Shown: piece by piece, positions 1 to 8,367 of the stretch
How the letters are laid out: the number at the start of each line of letters is the position of its first letter
How positions within the stretch are numbered: the first letter of the stretch is position 1
Origin: Microbacterium hydrocarbonoxydans
Lineage (GTDB): Bacteria > Actinomycetota > Actinomycetes > Actinomycetales > Microbacteriaceae
DNA: 64,000 bases
Direction: 5' to 3'
Assembly: GCF_904831005.1 (NCBI RefSeq)
Contig: NZ_LR882982.1
Coordinates: 1,178,001 to 1,242,000, forward strand
Program-made: the position numbers and the translations under genes
Notes under the pieces: model-generated
The model's input: only the letters and a program-made list of their open reading frames with translations
Told to the model about the DNA's origin: nothing
Databases searched by the model: none

Positions 1-1
1 G

Positions 2-787
2 ATCGACGACTGTTATCCCGATGAGACGGTGCCGGAGTACTTCGCAGGCATCGAGGACGAGCGCATCACCTACGTGCGCAACGAGACGAACCTCGGCATC
101 ACCGAGAACTACCGCGAGGCGATCCGCCGCGCCACGACCTCGCACATCACGATCCTCGGCTGCGACGACCTCCTGCACCCGAACTACGTCGGGCTGGTGA
201 AGCGGGTGATCGACCGCCTGCCGGACGTCGACGTCATCCAGCCGGGTGTCGAGGTGATCGACGAGAACGGGACCGTCGTCCGACCCCTGGTCGACCGCGT
301 GAAGCAGGGACTCCTGGCTCCGCGCGGCGGGGAGGGGATCGCGCTCCTGGCCGGCGAGCGGATGGCGACCAGCCTGATCCGCGGAGACTGGCTCTACTGG
401 CCGTCGCTCACCTTCCGCACCGAGACGCTCCAGCGGATCGACTTCCGCGACGGGCTCCCGATCATCCAGGATCTGGCCCTGCTCATGGACGTCGCGTTCG
501 AGGGCGGCTCCCTCGCCTATGTCCCCGAGCTCGCGTTCTCGTACCGGCGTCACGGCTCGAGCGCTTCGCAGAAGACGCTGCTCGACGGCAGGCGCTTCCG
601 CGACGAGCGTGCGTACTATGCGATCGCCCGACGGCTCGCGGACGAGAAGGGCTGGCGGCGCACGGGCACGACCGCCCGCGTGCGGTTGATGTCGCGTCTG
701 CATGCCGTCACGGAGCTCCCCGGCGTCATCCGGCACGGGAATCGCGCTGGGCTACAATCGACGCTGGCGCACATCTTCGCCGTCTGA
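2..787 (+). CDS. Glycosyltransferase family 2, 5'-truncated by window edge
   Basis: The frame is open from the left edge, so the true start lies outside; 261 residues remain. The first visible residues, IDDCYPDETVPEYF, look like the beta-strand and Asp pair of a GT-A nucleotide-binding fold, and GCDDLLHP (about residues 53-60) sits where family 2 enzymes carry the metal-binding DxD motif. It should transfer a sugar from a nucleotide donor to a surface glycan intermediate on the cytoplasmic face; donor and acceptor cannot be read from sequence. A TACAAT box inside its 3' end may start transcription of the epimerase that follows. Confidence 0.85.
   Translation: MDDCYPDETVPEYFAGIEDERITYVRNETNLGITENYREAIRRATTSHITILGCDDLLHPNYVGLVKRVIDRLPDVDVIQPGVEVIDENGTVVRPLVDRVKQGLLAPRGGEGIALLAGERMATSLIRGDWLYWPSLTFRTETLQRIDFRDGLPIIQDLALLMDVAFEGGSLAYVPELAFSYRRHGSSASQKTLLDGRRFRDERAYYAIARRLADEKGWRRTGTTARVRLMSRLHAVTELPGVIRHGNRAGLQSTLAHIFAV
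753..758 (+). promoter_or_regulatory. Possible -10 box for the epimerase gene
   Basis: TACAAT lies within the end of the preceding glycosyltransferase gene, about 84 bases before the ATG at 842. It is close to the actinobacterial -10 consensus, but no convincing -35 element is visible. Confidence 0.3.
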
Positions 788-841
788 TCACGGACCGGCG
801 CGCCCGATCGCCGCGCCGACACACCTGCAGGAGGCCCCCGT

Positions 842-1978
842 ATGTCCGAACACGTGCTCATCACCGGTGGTGCCGGCTTCATCGGCACCCGGCTCGCGGC
901 GCGGTTCGCTCGTGACGGACATCGCGTCACGGTCCTGGATTCGCTGATCCCGCAGGTGCACGGGGACTCTCCCGAGCAGACATCGCCCCTGCTCCGCTCG
1001 CTCGACGGCATCGCCGACGTCGTCGTCGGCACGGTCACGTCGAAGGACGACCTGCGATCGGCGCTCGGCGGAGCGACGATCGTGGTGCACCTCGCAGCGG
1101 AGACCGGCACAGGACAGTCGATGTACGAGATCGACCGCTACGTCGACGCCAACGTCGGGGGAACGGCGAAGCTGCTCGACATCCTCGCGAATGAGGAGAA
1201 CTCGGTCCGTCGAGTCGTGATCGCCTCGTCGCGGTCCATCTACGGCGAGGGCGCGTACCTCACGGAAGACGGACGTCAGGTGTATCCGGGTCACCGTGCG
1301 GACGCCGATATGGCCGCGGGCGATTTCGACGTGCACGTTCCAGGCGCTGGCCCGCTGCGACTCGTCCCGACCGACGAGAGCGCTCTGCTGCATCCATCCT
1401 CGGTCTACGGCATCACGAAGCAGATGCAGGAATCGCTCGTGATGACGGTGGCGCCGACGATCGGCATCGAGGGGACCTCGGTGCGGTATCAGAACGTGTA
1501 CGGTCCCGGACAGTCTCTGAAGAACCCCTATACCGGCATCCTCTCGATCTTCTCCACCCTGATCCGTCAGGGGAAGGAGATCAACATCTTCGAGGACGGC
1601 GAGGAGAGCCGCGACTTCGTCTACATCGACGACATCGTCGAGGCCACATTCCTCGCCGCCACGGATCCTCGTGCCGCGGGCGAGACGTTCAACGTCGGTT
1701 CCGGCGTCGCGACGACCGTGAACGAGGTCGTATCGGCGCTGTTCACCGCATTCGGGAAAGAGGTTCCGACCCGGATCTCGGGCAACTACCGACTCGGTGA
1801 CATCCGTCACAACGTCGCCGACACCTCGCATCTGGCAGAGACTCTCGGCTTCACGCCGCGAGTGTCGTTCCAGGAGGGCGTCGCCGCATTCGTCGAGTGG
1901 GTCCTCTCAGAACCCGTGGAGGAAGACGGATACCAGCGATCACTCGACGAGATGAGCAAGCGGAACCTTCTGAAGTGA
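842..1978 (+). CDS. NAD-dependent epimerase/dehydratase, dTDP-L-rhamnose 4-epimerase-like
   Basis: Extended short-chain dehydrogenase of 378 residues. GGAGFIG (residues 9-15) is the NAD-binding turn, SSRSIYG (129-135) gives the active-site Ser region and Y189-x3-K193 (YGITK) the catalytic pair. The roughly 45-residue insert between the Ser and Tyr motifs and the PQVHGD segment near residue 38 resemble the WbiB-type dTDP-L-rhamnose 4-epimerase (6-deoxy-L-talose) subgroup, but the cysteine pair often seen in that insert is absent. The start has a good ribosome site, CAGGAGG. It overlaps the next gene by 4 bases, so both are probably co-translated. Substrate assignment is inference; the SDR fold is secure. 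Confidence 0.8.
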   Translation: MSEHVLITGGAGFIGTRLAARFARDGHRVTVLDSLIPQVHGDSPEQTSPLLRSLDGIADVVVGTVTSKDDLRSALGGATIVVHLAAETGTGQSMYEIDRYVDANVGGTAKLLDILANEENSVRRVVIASSRSIYGEGAYLTEDGRQVYPGHRADADMAAGDFDVHVPGAGPLRLVPTDESALLHPSSVYGITKQMQESLVMTVAPTIGIEGTSVRYQNVYGPGQSLKNPYTGILSIFSTLIRQGKEINIFEDGEESRDFVYIDDIVEATFLAATDPRAAGETFNVGSGVATTVNEVVSALFTAFGKEVPTRISGNYRLGDIRHNVADTSHLAETLGFTPRVSFQEGVAAFVEWVLSEPVEEDGYQRSLDEMSKRNLLK

Positions 1979-3132
1979 TCCGCTCGCTGCTTCGCGCGAC
2001 GGAGTTCCCCTACCGGGAGAACAGCCTGAACCTGTTCCGGCTGATCCTCGCGTTCCTCGTGCTGTTCGCGCACGGTTTCTATGTCGTGGGGCGCGCGGAC
2101 AGCCCCGGATTCAACGGCGAGAACCTGGGCGGCTGGGCGGTGATCGGGTTCTTCGTGATCAGCGGGTTCCTGATCACGCGGTCGCGATTCCGCAGCGACC
2201 CCGGGACGTTCCTGCTGCACCGGATCGCGCGCATCATCCCCGCGTTCGTGGTGTGCCTGCTCGTGACCGCTCTGGTCTTCGGGCCCGTCGCTCAGTTGCT
2301 CACGCACGGCACGCTCGCGGGATACCTGACGACGGACCCGACACCTCTCGAATACATCTGGGGGAACTTCTTCCTCCACATCGACCACTACCAGATCGGC
2401 TCCTCGCTGTCGGATGTGCCGTACCCGAACACCTGGAACGGCTCGCTCTGGACTCTGTATTTCGAGTTCCTCTGCTACCTGACGGTCTGGGTTCTCGGGG
2501 GCCTCGCGATCTACCGCAAGTCGATCTCGGTGGTGGCCGTTCTGTGGGGAGCGTCTGTGCTCGTCAGAATCGCCTACGCGAACGGGATCACCGGCGGGCT
2601 CGACGGCGACTTCGGCCTGTTCACCCGTCTGCTGCCGTACTTCCTCGGGGGCTCGCTGATCTATCTGGTGGTGCATCGCTGGGGCATCGTCCCGCTGTTC
2701 GGCATCATCAGCATCCCCGTCGCAGCGATCCTCATGGTGTTCGTGCCGGTCGCGGGAGGCCCGATCGCCGCCCCGCTGATCGGATACGCGCTCCTGTACC
2801 TGTCGACGGTGATCCCGCAGCCGGCCTGGATCGCGCGGAACGACGTCTCCTACGGCTTCTACATCTATGCATGGCCCGTGCAGCAGCTCGTGGTCATCGT
2901 CGGCGGCGCGGCCTTCGGAATGGGCGTCTACCTGGTGATCACGACGGCGGTGACGTTCCTGCTGGGATGGGCGAGCTGGATGCTGGTCGAACGCCATTTC
3001 ATCCGTCTGGCCCGGGGCGCGAAGAAACCCGCCGATGCACCGGCGGTCAGATCCGACGCAGGTGTCTCACCCGCCGGCGGGCTTCACCCCACAGGCGGAT
3101 CAGCAGCGCCCGGGAGCGCAGAGCAGCGCTGA
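1975..3132 (+). CDS. Acyltransferase family 3 (OafA/YrhL type), membrane
   Basis: A 385-residue polytopic membrane protein. The GTG at 1975 overlaps the epimerase stop (GTGA), which decides the start. LFAHGFYVVG near the N-terminus carries the conserved His of membrane acyltransferases, and FFVISGFLITRS plus the following basic HRIARIIP segment are hallmarks of the OafA family, which O-acylates exported or membrane-bound polysaccharides. Unlike the two paralogues at 13841 and 16071 it lacks a periplasmic SGNH esterase domain. Its last 86 bases overlap, tail to tail, the glycosyltransferase gene on the other strand; the shared part encodes low-complexity tails in both proteins. Confidence 0.88.
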   Translation: MIRSLLRATEFPYRENSLNLFRLILAFLVLFAHGFYVVGRADSPGFNGENLGGWAVIGFFVISGFLITRSRFRSDPGTFLLHRIARIIPAFVVCLLVTALVFGPVAQLLTHGTLAGYLTTDPTPLEYIWGNFFLHIDHYQIGSSLSDVPYPNTWNGSLWTLYFEFLCYLTVWVLGGLAIYRKSISVVAVLWGASVLVRIAYANGITGGLDGDFGLFTRLLPYFLGGSLIYLVVHRWGIVPLFGIISIPVAAILMVFVPVAGGPIAAPLIGYALLYLSTVIPQPAWIARNDVSYGFYIYAWPVQQLVVIVGGAAFGMGVYLVITTAVTFLLGWASWMLVERHFIRLARGAKKPADAPAVRSDAGVSPAGGLHPTGGSAAPGSAEQR

Positions 3133-3805
3133 TCCCGCGAGGCCGCGACGTCGACGCGTTGTGGTCGTGGACGCGGCGCAGCACGGTCGTCTGCTCGAGA
3201 TGTCCGAGTCGGCCAGCGGCATTGGCAGCGGTCGCGATCCACAGGTCATGGGACTCGCGCAGATAGTCGGGAAACGGCATCACGAGCGCGAGCGCGTCAC
3301 GACGCAGGGCCATCGCGCAGCCGAAGTACGGCGCGTCGCCTGCGAGGATGCGGAGCTCGTTGCGCAGGCGTCTGCCGTCGTCCTCGGGGGAGAGGAGCCA
3401 CGGGCGCCCGGTGAGCGGCGAGCGCAGCGGCTGCGTCGAGTCGAGCAGCTTCAGGTTGGAGGCCACGACCGAATGCGTCTCGGTCGCGGTGACGAGAGCG
3501 TCGAGACGCCCTTGCACCCAGACGTCGTCCTGATCGGACAGCACGATCACGTCGGCCGTCGACAGCTCGACGGCACGTGCGAACGACCGCACGTACCCAC
3601 GATTGCCGTCGTTGCGGTGAATCACGATCCTCGGGTCTCGCATGCCCTCGATGACGTCGATCGTGGAGTCGGTGCTCGCGTCGTCCACCACGACGACCTC
3701 GTCGTTCGGGCCGAGCTGGTCGAGGATCGATGAGAGCTGCTCGGCGACGTATCGGGATCCGTTGTACGTCGCCATGCAGACGCTGACGGTACGGCTACGA
3801 GACAT
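3047..3805 (-). CDS. Glycosyltransferase family 2
   Basis: 252 residues from the ATG at 3805, which overlaps the stop of the flippase gene by 11 bases; an upstream in-frame start would extend further into that gene. VSVCMATYNGSRYVAEQL opens the GT-A fold, VVVVDDASTDST follows, and VLSDQDDVW is the metal-binding DxD motif in the SDQDD form common in rhamnosyl- and galactosyltransferases of polysaccharide clusters. The C-terminus is basic and Arg-rich. It is the last gene of the leftward flippase operon and probably adds one sugar to the repeat unit that the flippase moves. The exact sugar is unknown. Confidence 0.88.
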   Translation of the reverse strand: MSRSRTVSVCMATYNGSRYVAEQLSSILDQLGPNDEVVVVDDASTDSTIDVIEGMRDPRIVIHRNDGNRGYVRSFARAVELSTADVIVLSDQDDVWVQGRLDALVTATETHSVVASNLKLLDSTQPLRSPLTGRPWLLSPEDDGRRLRNELRILAGDAPYFGCAMALRRDALALVMPFPDYLRESHDLWIATAANAAGRLGHLEQTTVLRRVHDHNASTSRPRGISAALRSRALLIRLWGEARRRVRHLRRI

Positions 3806-5099
3806 CGGACTCCTCTGACCGGTGGATGGGCGGGATGGCACCGTCTGCTTCGCCGGCCGCCGCCGGGAGCGCATGACCCGAGCGAAGCGACGAGCGGAGC
3901 GCCAGCAGTTGGTACGCCGCCACGCAGATCTCGGAGACGGCGACGGCGGATGCCACCAGGAACAACGATCCGGCCCAGGCCGAGAGGAGAATGAGCGGGG
4001 CGCCCACGACCGCGCCCACGACCGTGCTCACGGCCAGGGCCCGGGTGCGCCCCACCGCGACCAGGCAGGCGTACCCGACGACGGCGGTCGTGCCGATGCC
4101 GATGAACGCGATACCCAGGGGGCCGCTGACGCTCAGCGGAACATCGATCTCTCTCGCCCCGAGGATCGGCCCGAAGACGGGGGAGAGGAATGCGATGCAG
4201 GCGCCGCCGACGGCGCCGATGAATATGCCGGCGATGGTGGCGATGCGCGCGCGTCGTGCGAACTCGGAGGGCACCTCGGGAACCCAGCCCTGGAAGAACT
4301 GCTGGACCGGCAGGAACGCGATGGACGCGAACCGGAACATGCGATCTGCGATCAGGTAGGTGGCGAGTGCCGGGCCCTCGCCGAGGAACCAGTTGATCGC
4401 GATGACCGGCAGTGTGACGTACAGCGAACTCGTGCCAGACGTGATCACGGCGTGCTTCTGCGAGGCCAGGACCGTGCGGACCGATCGGGTCTCGGTGCCG
4501 TCCGCCGTGCGACGTGTGTATCGCCAGATGTAGGTCGTGTCGCAGATCGCGGCGACCAGCGAGCCGATCGCCTGCAGAAGCAGGAACGCCCAGGCCTCGT
4601 GGGTCAGATGGGCGGCGATGATCCCCGAGATCGTGCCGAGCGCCGTCGGCAGGGTGTTCTGCAGCAGGAGACGGGCGGGTTTCGCGGCGCCCGCGTAGAA
4701 CCACGTGCCGCCGAGCGCGGGCAGCAGGTAGGCGACCGTGCCGAGACCCGCGATCAGAGCGTCGCCGCGCAGCATGAGCGTCAGGATGCCGAACGTCAGG
4801 GGAGCGGCGATGAGCGCGAGGATCAGTCGCGATCGCACGGACTCGATGAAGAGAGCGTGTCGTCGCGGCAGCGCGGTGCTCGCGACGAGGGCCGGTCCTG
4901 TCGCACCCCAGCCGAAGCCGACGAAGATCGCTGCGAACTGCACGAACGTCTGCGCGACTCCGATCTGGGCCCACGTCGCCGCGCCGAGAGCGGTGATGAG
5001 CGTCGGGATGGCGGCCACGCTGATGATGGCCGTGATCGCCACGGACACAGTGAAGCCGCTCAGCCTCCGCAACGCGACCAGCCCGCGGGGAGCCCTCAT
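3795..5099 (-). CDS. Wzx-like polysaccharide flippase (MATE/MOP superfamily)
   Basis: 434 residues with about twelve hydrophobic segments spread along the whole length, starting with VSVAITAIISVAAIPTL. This is the layout of lipid-linked oligosaccharide flippases (Polysacc_synt type). The ATG at 5099 is preferred over an upstream ATG at 5138 because GAGG lies eight bases before it and it leaves a 10-base gap to the upstream gene. It is expected to move undecaprenyl-linked repeat units across the membrane for assembly outside. It sits between two glycosyltransferases in the same direction. The window also has an ABC exporter, so two separate glycan export routes may exist. Confidence 0.8.
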   Translation of the reverse strand: MRAPRGLVALRRLSGFTVSVAITAIISVAAIPTLITALGAATWAQIGVAQTFVQFAAIFVGFGWGATGPALVASTALPRRHALFIESVRSRLILALIAAPLTFGILTLMLRGDALIAGLGTVAYLLPALGGTWFYAGAAKPARLLLQNTLPTALGTISGIIAAHLTHEAWAFLLLQAIGSLVAAICDTTYIWRYTRRTADGTETRSVRTVLASQKHAVITSGTSSLYVTLPVIAINWFLGEGPALATYLIADRMFRFASIAFLPVQQFFQGWVPEVPSEFARRARIATIAGIFIGAVGGACIAFLSPVFGPILGAREIDVPLSVSGPLGIAFIGIGTTAVVGYACLVAVGRTRALAVSTVVGAVVGAPLILLSAWAGSLFLVASAVAVSEICVAAYQLLALRSSLRSGHALPAAAGEADGAIPPIHRSEESDVS

Positions 5100-5109
5100 G
5101 TCGCCGTCC

Positions 5110-6081
5110 TCACCGGTTGCTCTCACGCTCGGTGCCATGGACGCCGCTCTCGACCAGGGGTGCGTTCCAGATGACCTGAGCGGCCAGATCCGCCACGGCG
5201 GCGGGCATGCGGCCCATGCGCTTGTTGAACCCGGCGTTCACGCCGGCTCGGAGTACACGGGCGAAGGCGCCGCGCGGACGCGCCACGAGGAGAGCGTTCA
5301 CGAAATGGAGCAGGTCGATCACCGTGTCGCGGAGTATCTGTCCCGGCGCGCTCCACAGATAGAAACGATTCAGGATGATGCGGTTGCGCATGCGGTAGAA
5401 GTATCGGAAGGGCGTGCTGAACGTGGTCACGGGCGGGAGACCGGGAAGGCTGAGCGGACGTCCGAACAACAGCCGGGCGTACTGGCGGCCGAGCTGGTGG
5501 CCGAGAGCGGCACCGGGAGCGGCGATCGTCAGGTAGCCCTCGGCGCGGGTGCGGAGTTCGAACTCCGTGTCGACGAGATCGATGAAGAAGTCGTCACGCA
5601 ACGGGCCGAGAGCCCGGAGCACCTCTGCGTCGACGAGCATCCCGGATTGGATGATGTTCTTCGCGAGCAGAGTGCCGTCGGCGAGCTCGGCATGGGCCTG
5701 ACGCACGTCTGCGAAGTGCTCGGGCACGATGAGACCGACCCGATGACCTCGCTCGACGGCGGCGTCGTATGCGCTCACGACGCCCTGCACGTAGCCCGCG
5801 TCGATGTGGGAGTCCTGATCGAAGGAGAAGACCTTCGATGCTCCGTGGTGCAGGGCGAGTTCGTACCCGCGGTTCAGTGCCGCGGCGATGCCGGAGTTCT
5901 CCGCCAACGACTCGACGACGGCGCCCCGCTCGGCGAGAGCGGAGAGGATGGCCGAGGAATCAGTTCCACTCGCGTCGTCTACGACCACGACGCCCGACAC
6001 CTGCGCCGCGATCGAGTCGAAAGCCGACAGGAGGTCGTCGTCGGGTCGGAAGGTCGAGATGATCGCCCAGACAGATTCCAC
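5110..6081 (-). CDS. Glycosyltransferase family 2, rhamnosyltransferase-like
   Basis: 323 residues from the GTG at 6081, which has AAGG just upstream; longer in-frame openings run antisense into the neighbouring gene and are not used. VWAIISTFRPDDDLLSAF starts the fold, VVVVDDASGTDSS follows, and FSFDQDSHID contains the DxD motif in the DQDS form typical of RfbF/WbbL-type rhamnosyltransferases. DTEFELR matches the later acidic motif. It is the first gene of the leftward glycosyltransferase-flippase-glycosyltransferase operon. Rhamnosyl specificity is inferred from motif style and from the dTDP-rhamnose genes nearby. Confidence 0.85.
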   Translation of the reverse strand: MESVWAIISTFRPDDDLLSAFDSIAAQVSGVVVVDDASGTDSSAILSALAERGAVVESLAENSGIAAALNRGYELALHHGASKVFSFDQDSHIDAGYVQGVVSAYDAAVERGHRVGLIVPEHFADVRQAHAELADGTLLAKNIIQSGMLVDAEVLRALGPLRDDFFIDLVDTEFELRTRAEGYLTIAAPGAALGHQLGRQYARLLFGRPLSLPGLPPVTTFSTPFRYFYRMRNRIILNRFYLWSAPGQILRDTVIDLLHFVNALLVARPRGAFARVLRAGVNAGFNKRMGRMPAAVADLAAQVIWNAPLVESGVHGTERESNR

Positions 6082-6183
6082 TCGTCGCCCTTCCTTCGCT
6101 CCCGACTGAAACACCCTATCCGCTCGGGCTGACCGCCACCTCCACCTAGACTGGAGGGCGTCGTCAGCAGAGGGAGATTCGGC

Positions 6184-7191
6184 GTGCGTCAGGAATTCGG
6201 ATCGATCGTCCTCGCGGCTTACGACCCCGATCCGGAACTGTTCCGACGTCAGCTGGAGTCGATCCGCGCACAGACCGTCACCGCATGGGAATGCGTCATC
6301 TCGGTCGACGGCGATCCCGATCCGGTGCGTTCCCTCGTCGCCGAGATCACGGTCGACGACCCGCGGTTCCGTGTCATCGGCGACGGAAGCCGCAGAGGCT
6401 TCTATCTCAACTTCGAACACGGGATCCGCGAGGTCGATCAGAACGCCGGTTGGATCGCGCTGAGCGATCAGGACGACGAGTGGTATCCCCACAAGCTCGA
6501 GACGCTGCTGCCTCACCTCGACGAGGTCGACCTCGTGAGCGGGCAGGCCAGGCTCGTGGAGCAGCCGTCCGCTCGGGTGCTGGGGGAGACGTCTCGAGCC
6601 GACCATGGTCTCGTCGCGAACGTGCTGAACAATCAGTTCAGCGGATCCGCGTTCGTGTTCCGTTCCGAGGTGCTGTCGCGTGCGCTCCCGTTCCCCGTCG
6701 CGTCGACGCGCACGGCCGCGCACGACCACTGGCTCGCCGTGGTGGCGGGTGCAGGACGAGGAACCCGGATGCTGCCCGACGTGCTGCAGGACTACGTGCA
6801 GCACGCGGGAAACGTGTTCGGGGATCCCAGCGCGATGACGGGGCCCGTGCGCCCGCTGCAGTCGATTCGCACGGTTCTCTCCCTCGCGCAGAAGTATGAG
6901 GGTTCGCGCACCCCGGCGGCGCTCGTGCGGATGCTGTTCTGGCTCAACGTCGGGTGGCGTCAACTGATCACGGATGTCCTGCTCGAACGCCTCGGGACGG
7001 GGGCGTCGTCTGCGGACACGCTGATCCCGTACTTCTCCGCTCGTCGACGGTTCGGCTCGCTCCGCCGCCTTCTTCGCGATGCGGTCGCTCGCGGAGAGGT
7101 CGTCGGGCGCTTTCGGGTCGAGTATCTGGCGAGTTGGTTCGCCGGGACGGTCGTGCGCGGCCGATCTCTCGTGCGACGACGCGCTCGGTGA
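6184..7191 (+). CDS. Glycosyltransferase family 2
   Basis: 335 residues beginning at GTG 6184 with AGAGGGAG as ribosome site. FGSIVLAAYDPDPELF opens the GT-A fold and IALSDQDDEWYPHK holds the SDQDD metal-binding motif. NVFGDP and a long Arg-rich C-terminal part follow. It is divergent from the flippase operon and runs into the convergent DUF2304 gene with a single base between them. A TAGACT box at 6147-6152 could be its -10 element. It is similar in build to the enzyme at 3047-3805 and probably works on the same glycan; its sugar is not known. Confidence 0.85.
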   Translation: MRQEFGSIVLAAYDPDPELFRRQLESIRAQTVTAWECVISVDGDPDPVRSLVAEITVDDPRFRVIGDGSRRGFYLNFEHGIREVDQNAGWIALSDQDDEWYPHKLETLLPHLDEVDLVSGQARLVEQPSARVLGETSRADHGLVANVLNNQFSGSAFVFRSEVLSRALPFPVASTRTAAHDHWLAVVAGAGRGTRMLPDVLQDYVQHAGNVFGDPSAMTGPVRPLQSIRTVLSLAQKYEGSRTPAALVRMLFWLNVGWRQLITDVLLERLGTGASSADTLIPYFSARRRFGSLRRLLRDAVARGEVVGRFRVEYLASWFAGTVVRGRSLVRRRAR

Positions 7192-7192
7192 C

Positions 7193-7594
7193 TCAGTCGC
7201 TCTGACGGCGGCCTTGCGTGCGCAGCTCGTCGATGGCGTGTTCGAGTTCGGCGATCCGCCTCGCGTGCGTCTCCCGCTCGAGGCGCCCGATCGCGGCCTC
7301 CTCCGCGAGCCGACGGATCTCTTCCTCGCCTTGCGAGAGCTCCCATGAGAGGTGCAGTGAGACCGCGAGCAGCAGGAAGATCGCGAGCGTGAAGAGGAGA
7401 TTTGCCGGCACCTGGAAGCCGAGCGAGGCCGTGATGAACAGCAGCGCCTGCGGGAAGATGCCGAGCAGCAGCACGGCGAGCCCGATCACGAGCCAGATGA
7501 TCGCGTACTTCTCACGCAGCTGACGCTTGAGCAGCAGCGCCAGGACGACGCCGAGGATGACGATGGCGAGGCCGATCGCTCCGGTGACCATCAT
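7193..7594 (-). CDS. DUF2304 family membrane protein
   Basis: 133 residues: three hydrophobic segments within residues 1-85, then an acidic and basic coiled-coil-like tail with heptad-type spacing (EEEIRRLAEEAAIGRLER). The conserved REKYAIIWL segment after the first membrane helix is typical of DUF2304. These proteins usually accompany a DPM1-like polyprenyl-phosphate glycosyltransferase, and here the gene starts inside the stop of exactly such a gene (ATGA overlap). It is probably a membrane partner of that enzyme. No biochemical function is assigned to the family. Confidence 0.88.
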   Translation of the reverse strand: MMVTGAIGLAIVILGVVLALLLKRQLREKYAIIWLVIGLAVLLLGIFPQALLFITASLGFQVPANLLFTLAIFLLLAVSLHLSWELSQGEEEIRRLAEEAAIGRLERETHARRIAELEHAIDELRTQGRRQSD

Positions 7595-8328
7595 GCGCGT
7601 TCTCCGTCATGTCGTCGGACCTGGGGGCGTCTCATTATCGAGAGACCGAGCGCCATCACGGAGCGCATGAGATAGACCGTCGACCCGAAGAAGCCCTGAC
7701 TCGGGACTCCGTGCATGCGGGGCCGCATGGCCACCGGCACCTGTGTGACGGTGAGACCGGTGTGAACGGCGGCGACCAGGCTGTCGATCGTGTCTCCGAG
7801 GTACTCCGCGGGGTAATACTGCACGTACTGGTCGATGGCGCGGCGATTCCCCGCCCTGAATCCGCTCGTGACATCGGTGAGCGGCGTCTTGGCGACTCGC
7901 GAGAGCACCTTGGCGAGCACCACCATCGCCCAGCGGCGCGGACCCCGGCTCTTGTAGTCGCCGACCTCGGCGAAGCGCGCGCCGATCGCGATGTCCGCGC
8001 GATCGAGGGCTTCGATGATGCGGGCGATGTCTACGGGATTGTGCTGCCCGTCGGCGTCCACCTGGATCGCGGCCTCGTAGCCGCCGCGCTGGGCGCGCAC
8101 GTAGCCCGCTCGCATCGCGCCACCGACTCCGAGGTTGAAGGGAAGCTGCAGAACGTCGGCGCCCGCCTGCCGTGCCACGTCGGCCGTGGAGTCCGTGGAG
8201 CCGTCGTCGACGACGAGGATGTCCGTCGCCGGGAGCGCAGTGCGGATCTCATCGACGGTCCTGCCGACGTTCCGCTCTTCGTTCCAGGCGGGAACGATGA
8301 CCAGGACCCGGTCCAGCGGCGAACTCAT
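7591..8328 (-). CDS. Glycosyltransferase family 2, DPM1/polyprenyl-phosphate type
   Basis: 245 residues. VLVIVPAWNEERNVGRTV starts the domain, ILVVDDGSTDSTADV follows, and IQVDADGQHNP is the DAD metal-binding motif of dolichol-phosphate-mannose-synthase-like enzymes. DVTSGFRAGNR matches the downstream conserved loop. Such enzymes load a sugar onto a polyprenyl phosphate carrier on the cytoplasmic face so it can be used outside. A TAGAAT box six bases before the ATG suggests a leaderless transcript. It is translationally coupled to the DUF2304 gene. Confidence 0.9.
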   Translation of the reverse strand: MSSPLDRVLVIVPAWNEERNVGRTVDEIRTALPATDILVVDDGSTDSTADVARQAGADVLQLPFNLGVGGAMRAGYVRAQRGGYEAAIQVDADGQHNPVDIARIIEALDRADIAIGARFAEVGDYKSRGPRRWAMVVLAKVLSRVAKTPLTDVTSGFRAGNRRAIDQYVQYYPAEYLGDTIDSLVAAVHTGLTVTQVPVAMRPRMHGVPSQGFFGSTVYLMRSVMALGLSIMRRPQVRRHDGERA

Positions 8329-8334
8329 GGTCTC

Positions 8335-8340
8335 ATTCTA
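8335..8340 (-). promoter_or_regulatory. -10 box of a predicted leaderless transcript (polyprenyl glycosyltransferase)
   Basis: TAGAAT on the minus strand, six bases before the ATG at 8328; no ribosome site is present. Confidence 0.55.
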
Positions 8341-8367
8341 CGGGGATCGGATCGAGCCTCCCGTGAC

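Noticed and set aside
6082..6963. N-terminal extension of the glycosyltransferase at 5110-6081
   Set aside because: It is antisense to the glycosyltransferase at 6184; GTG 6081 with AAGG gives the family start.
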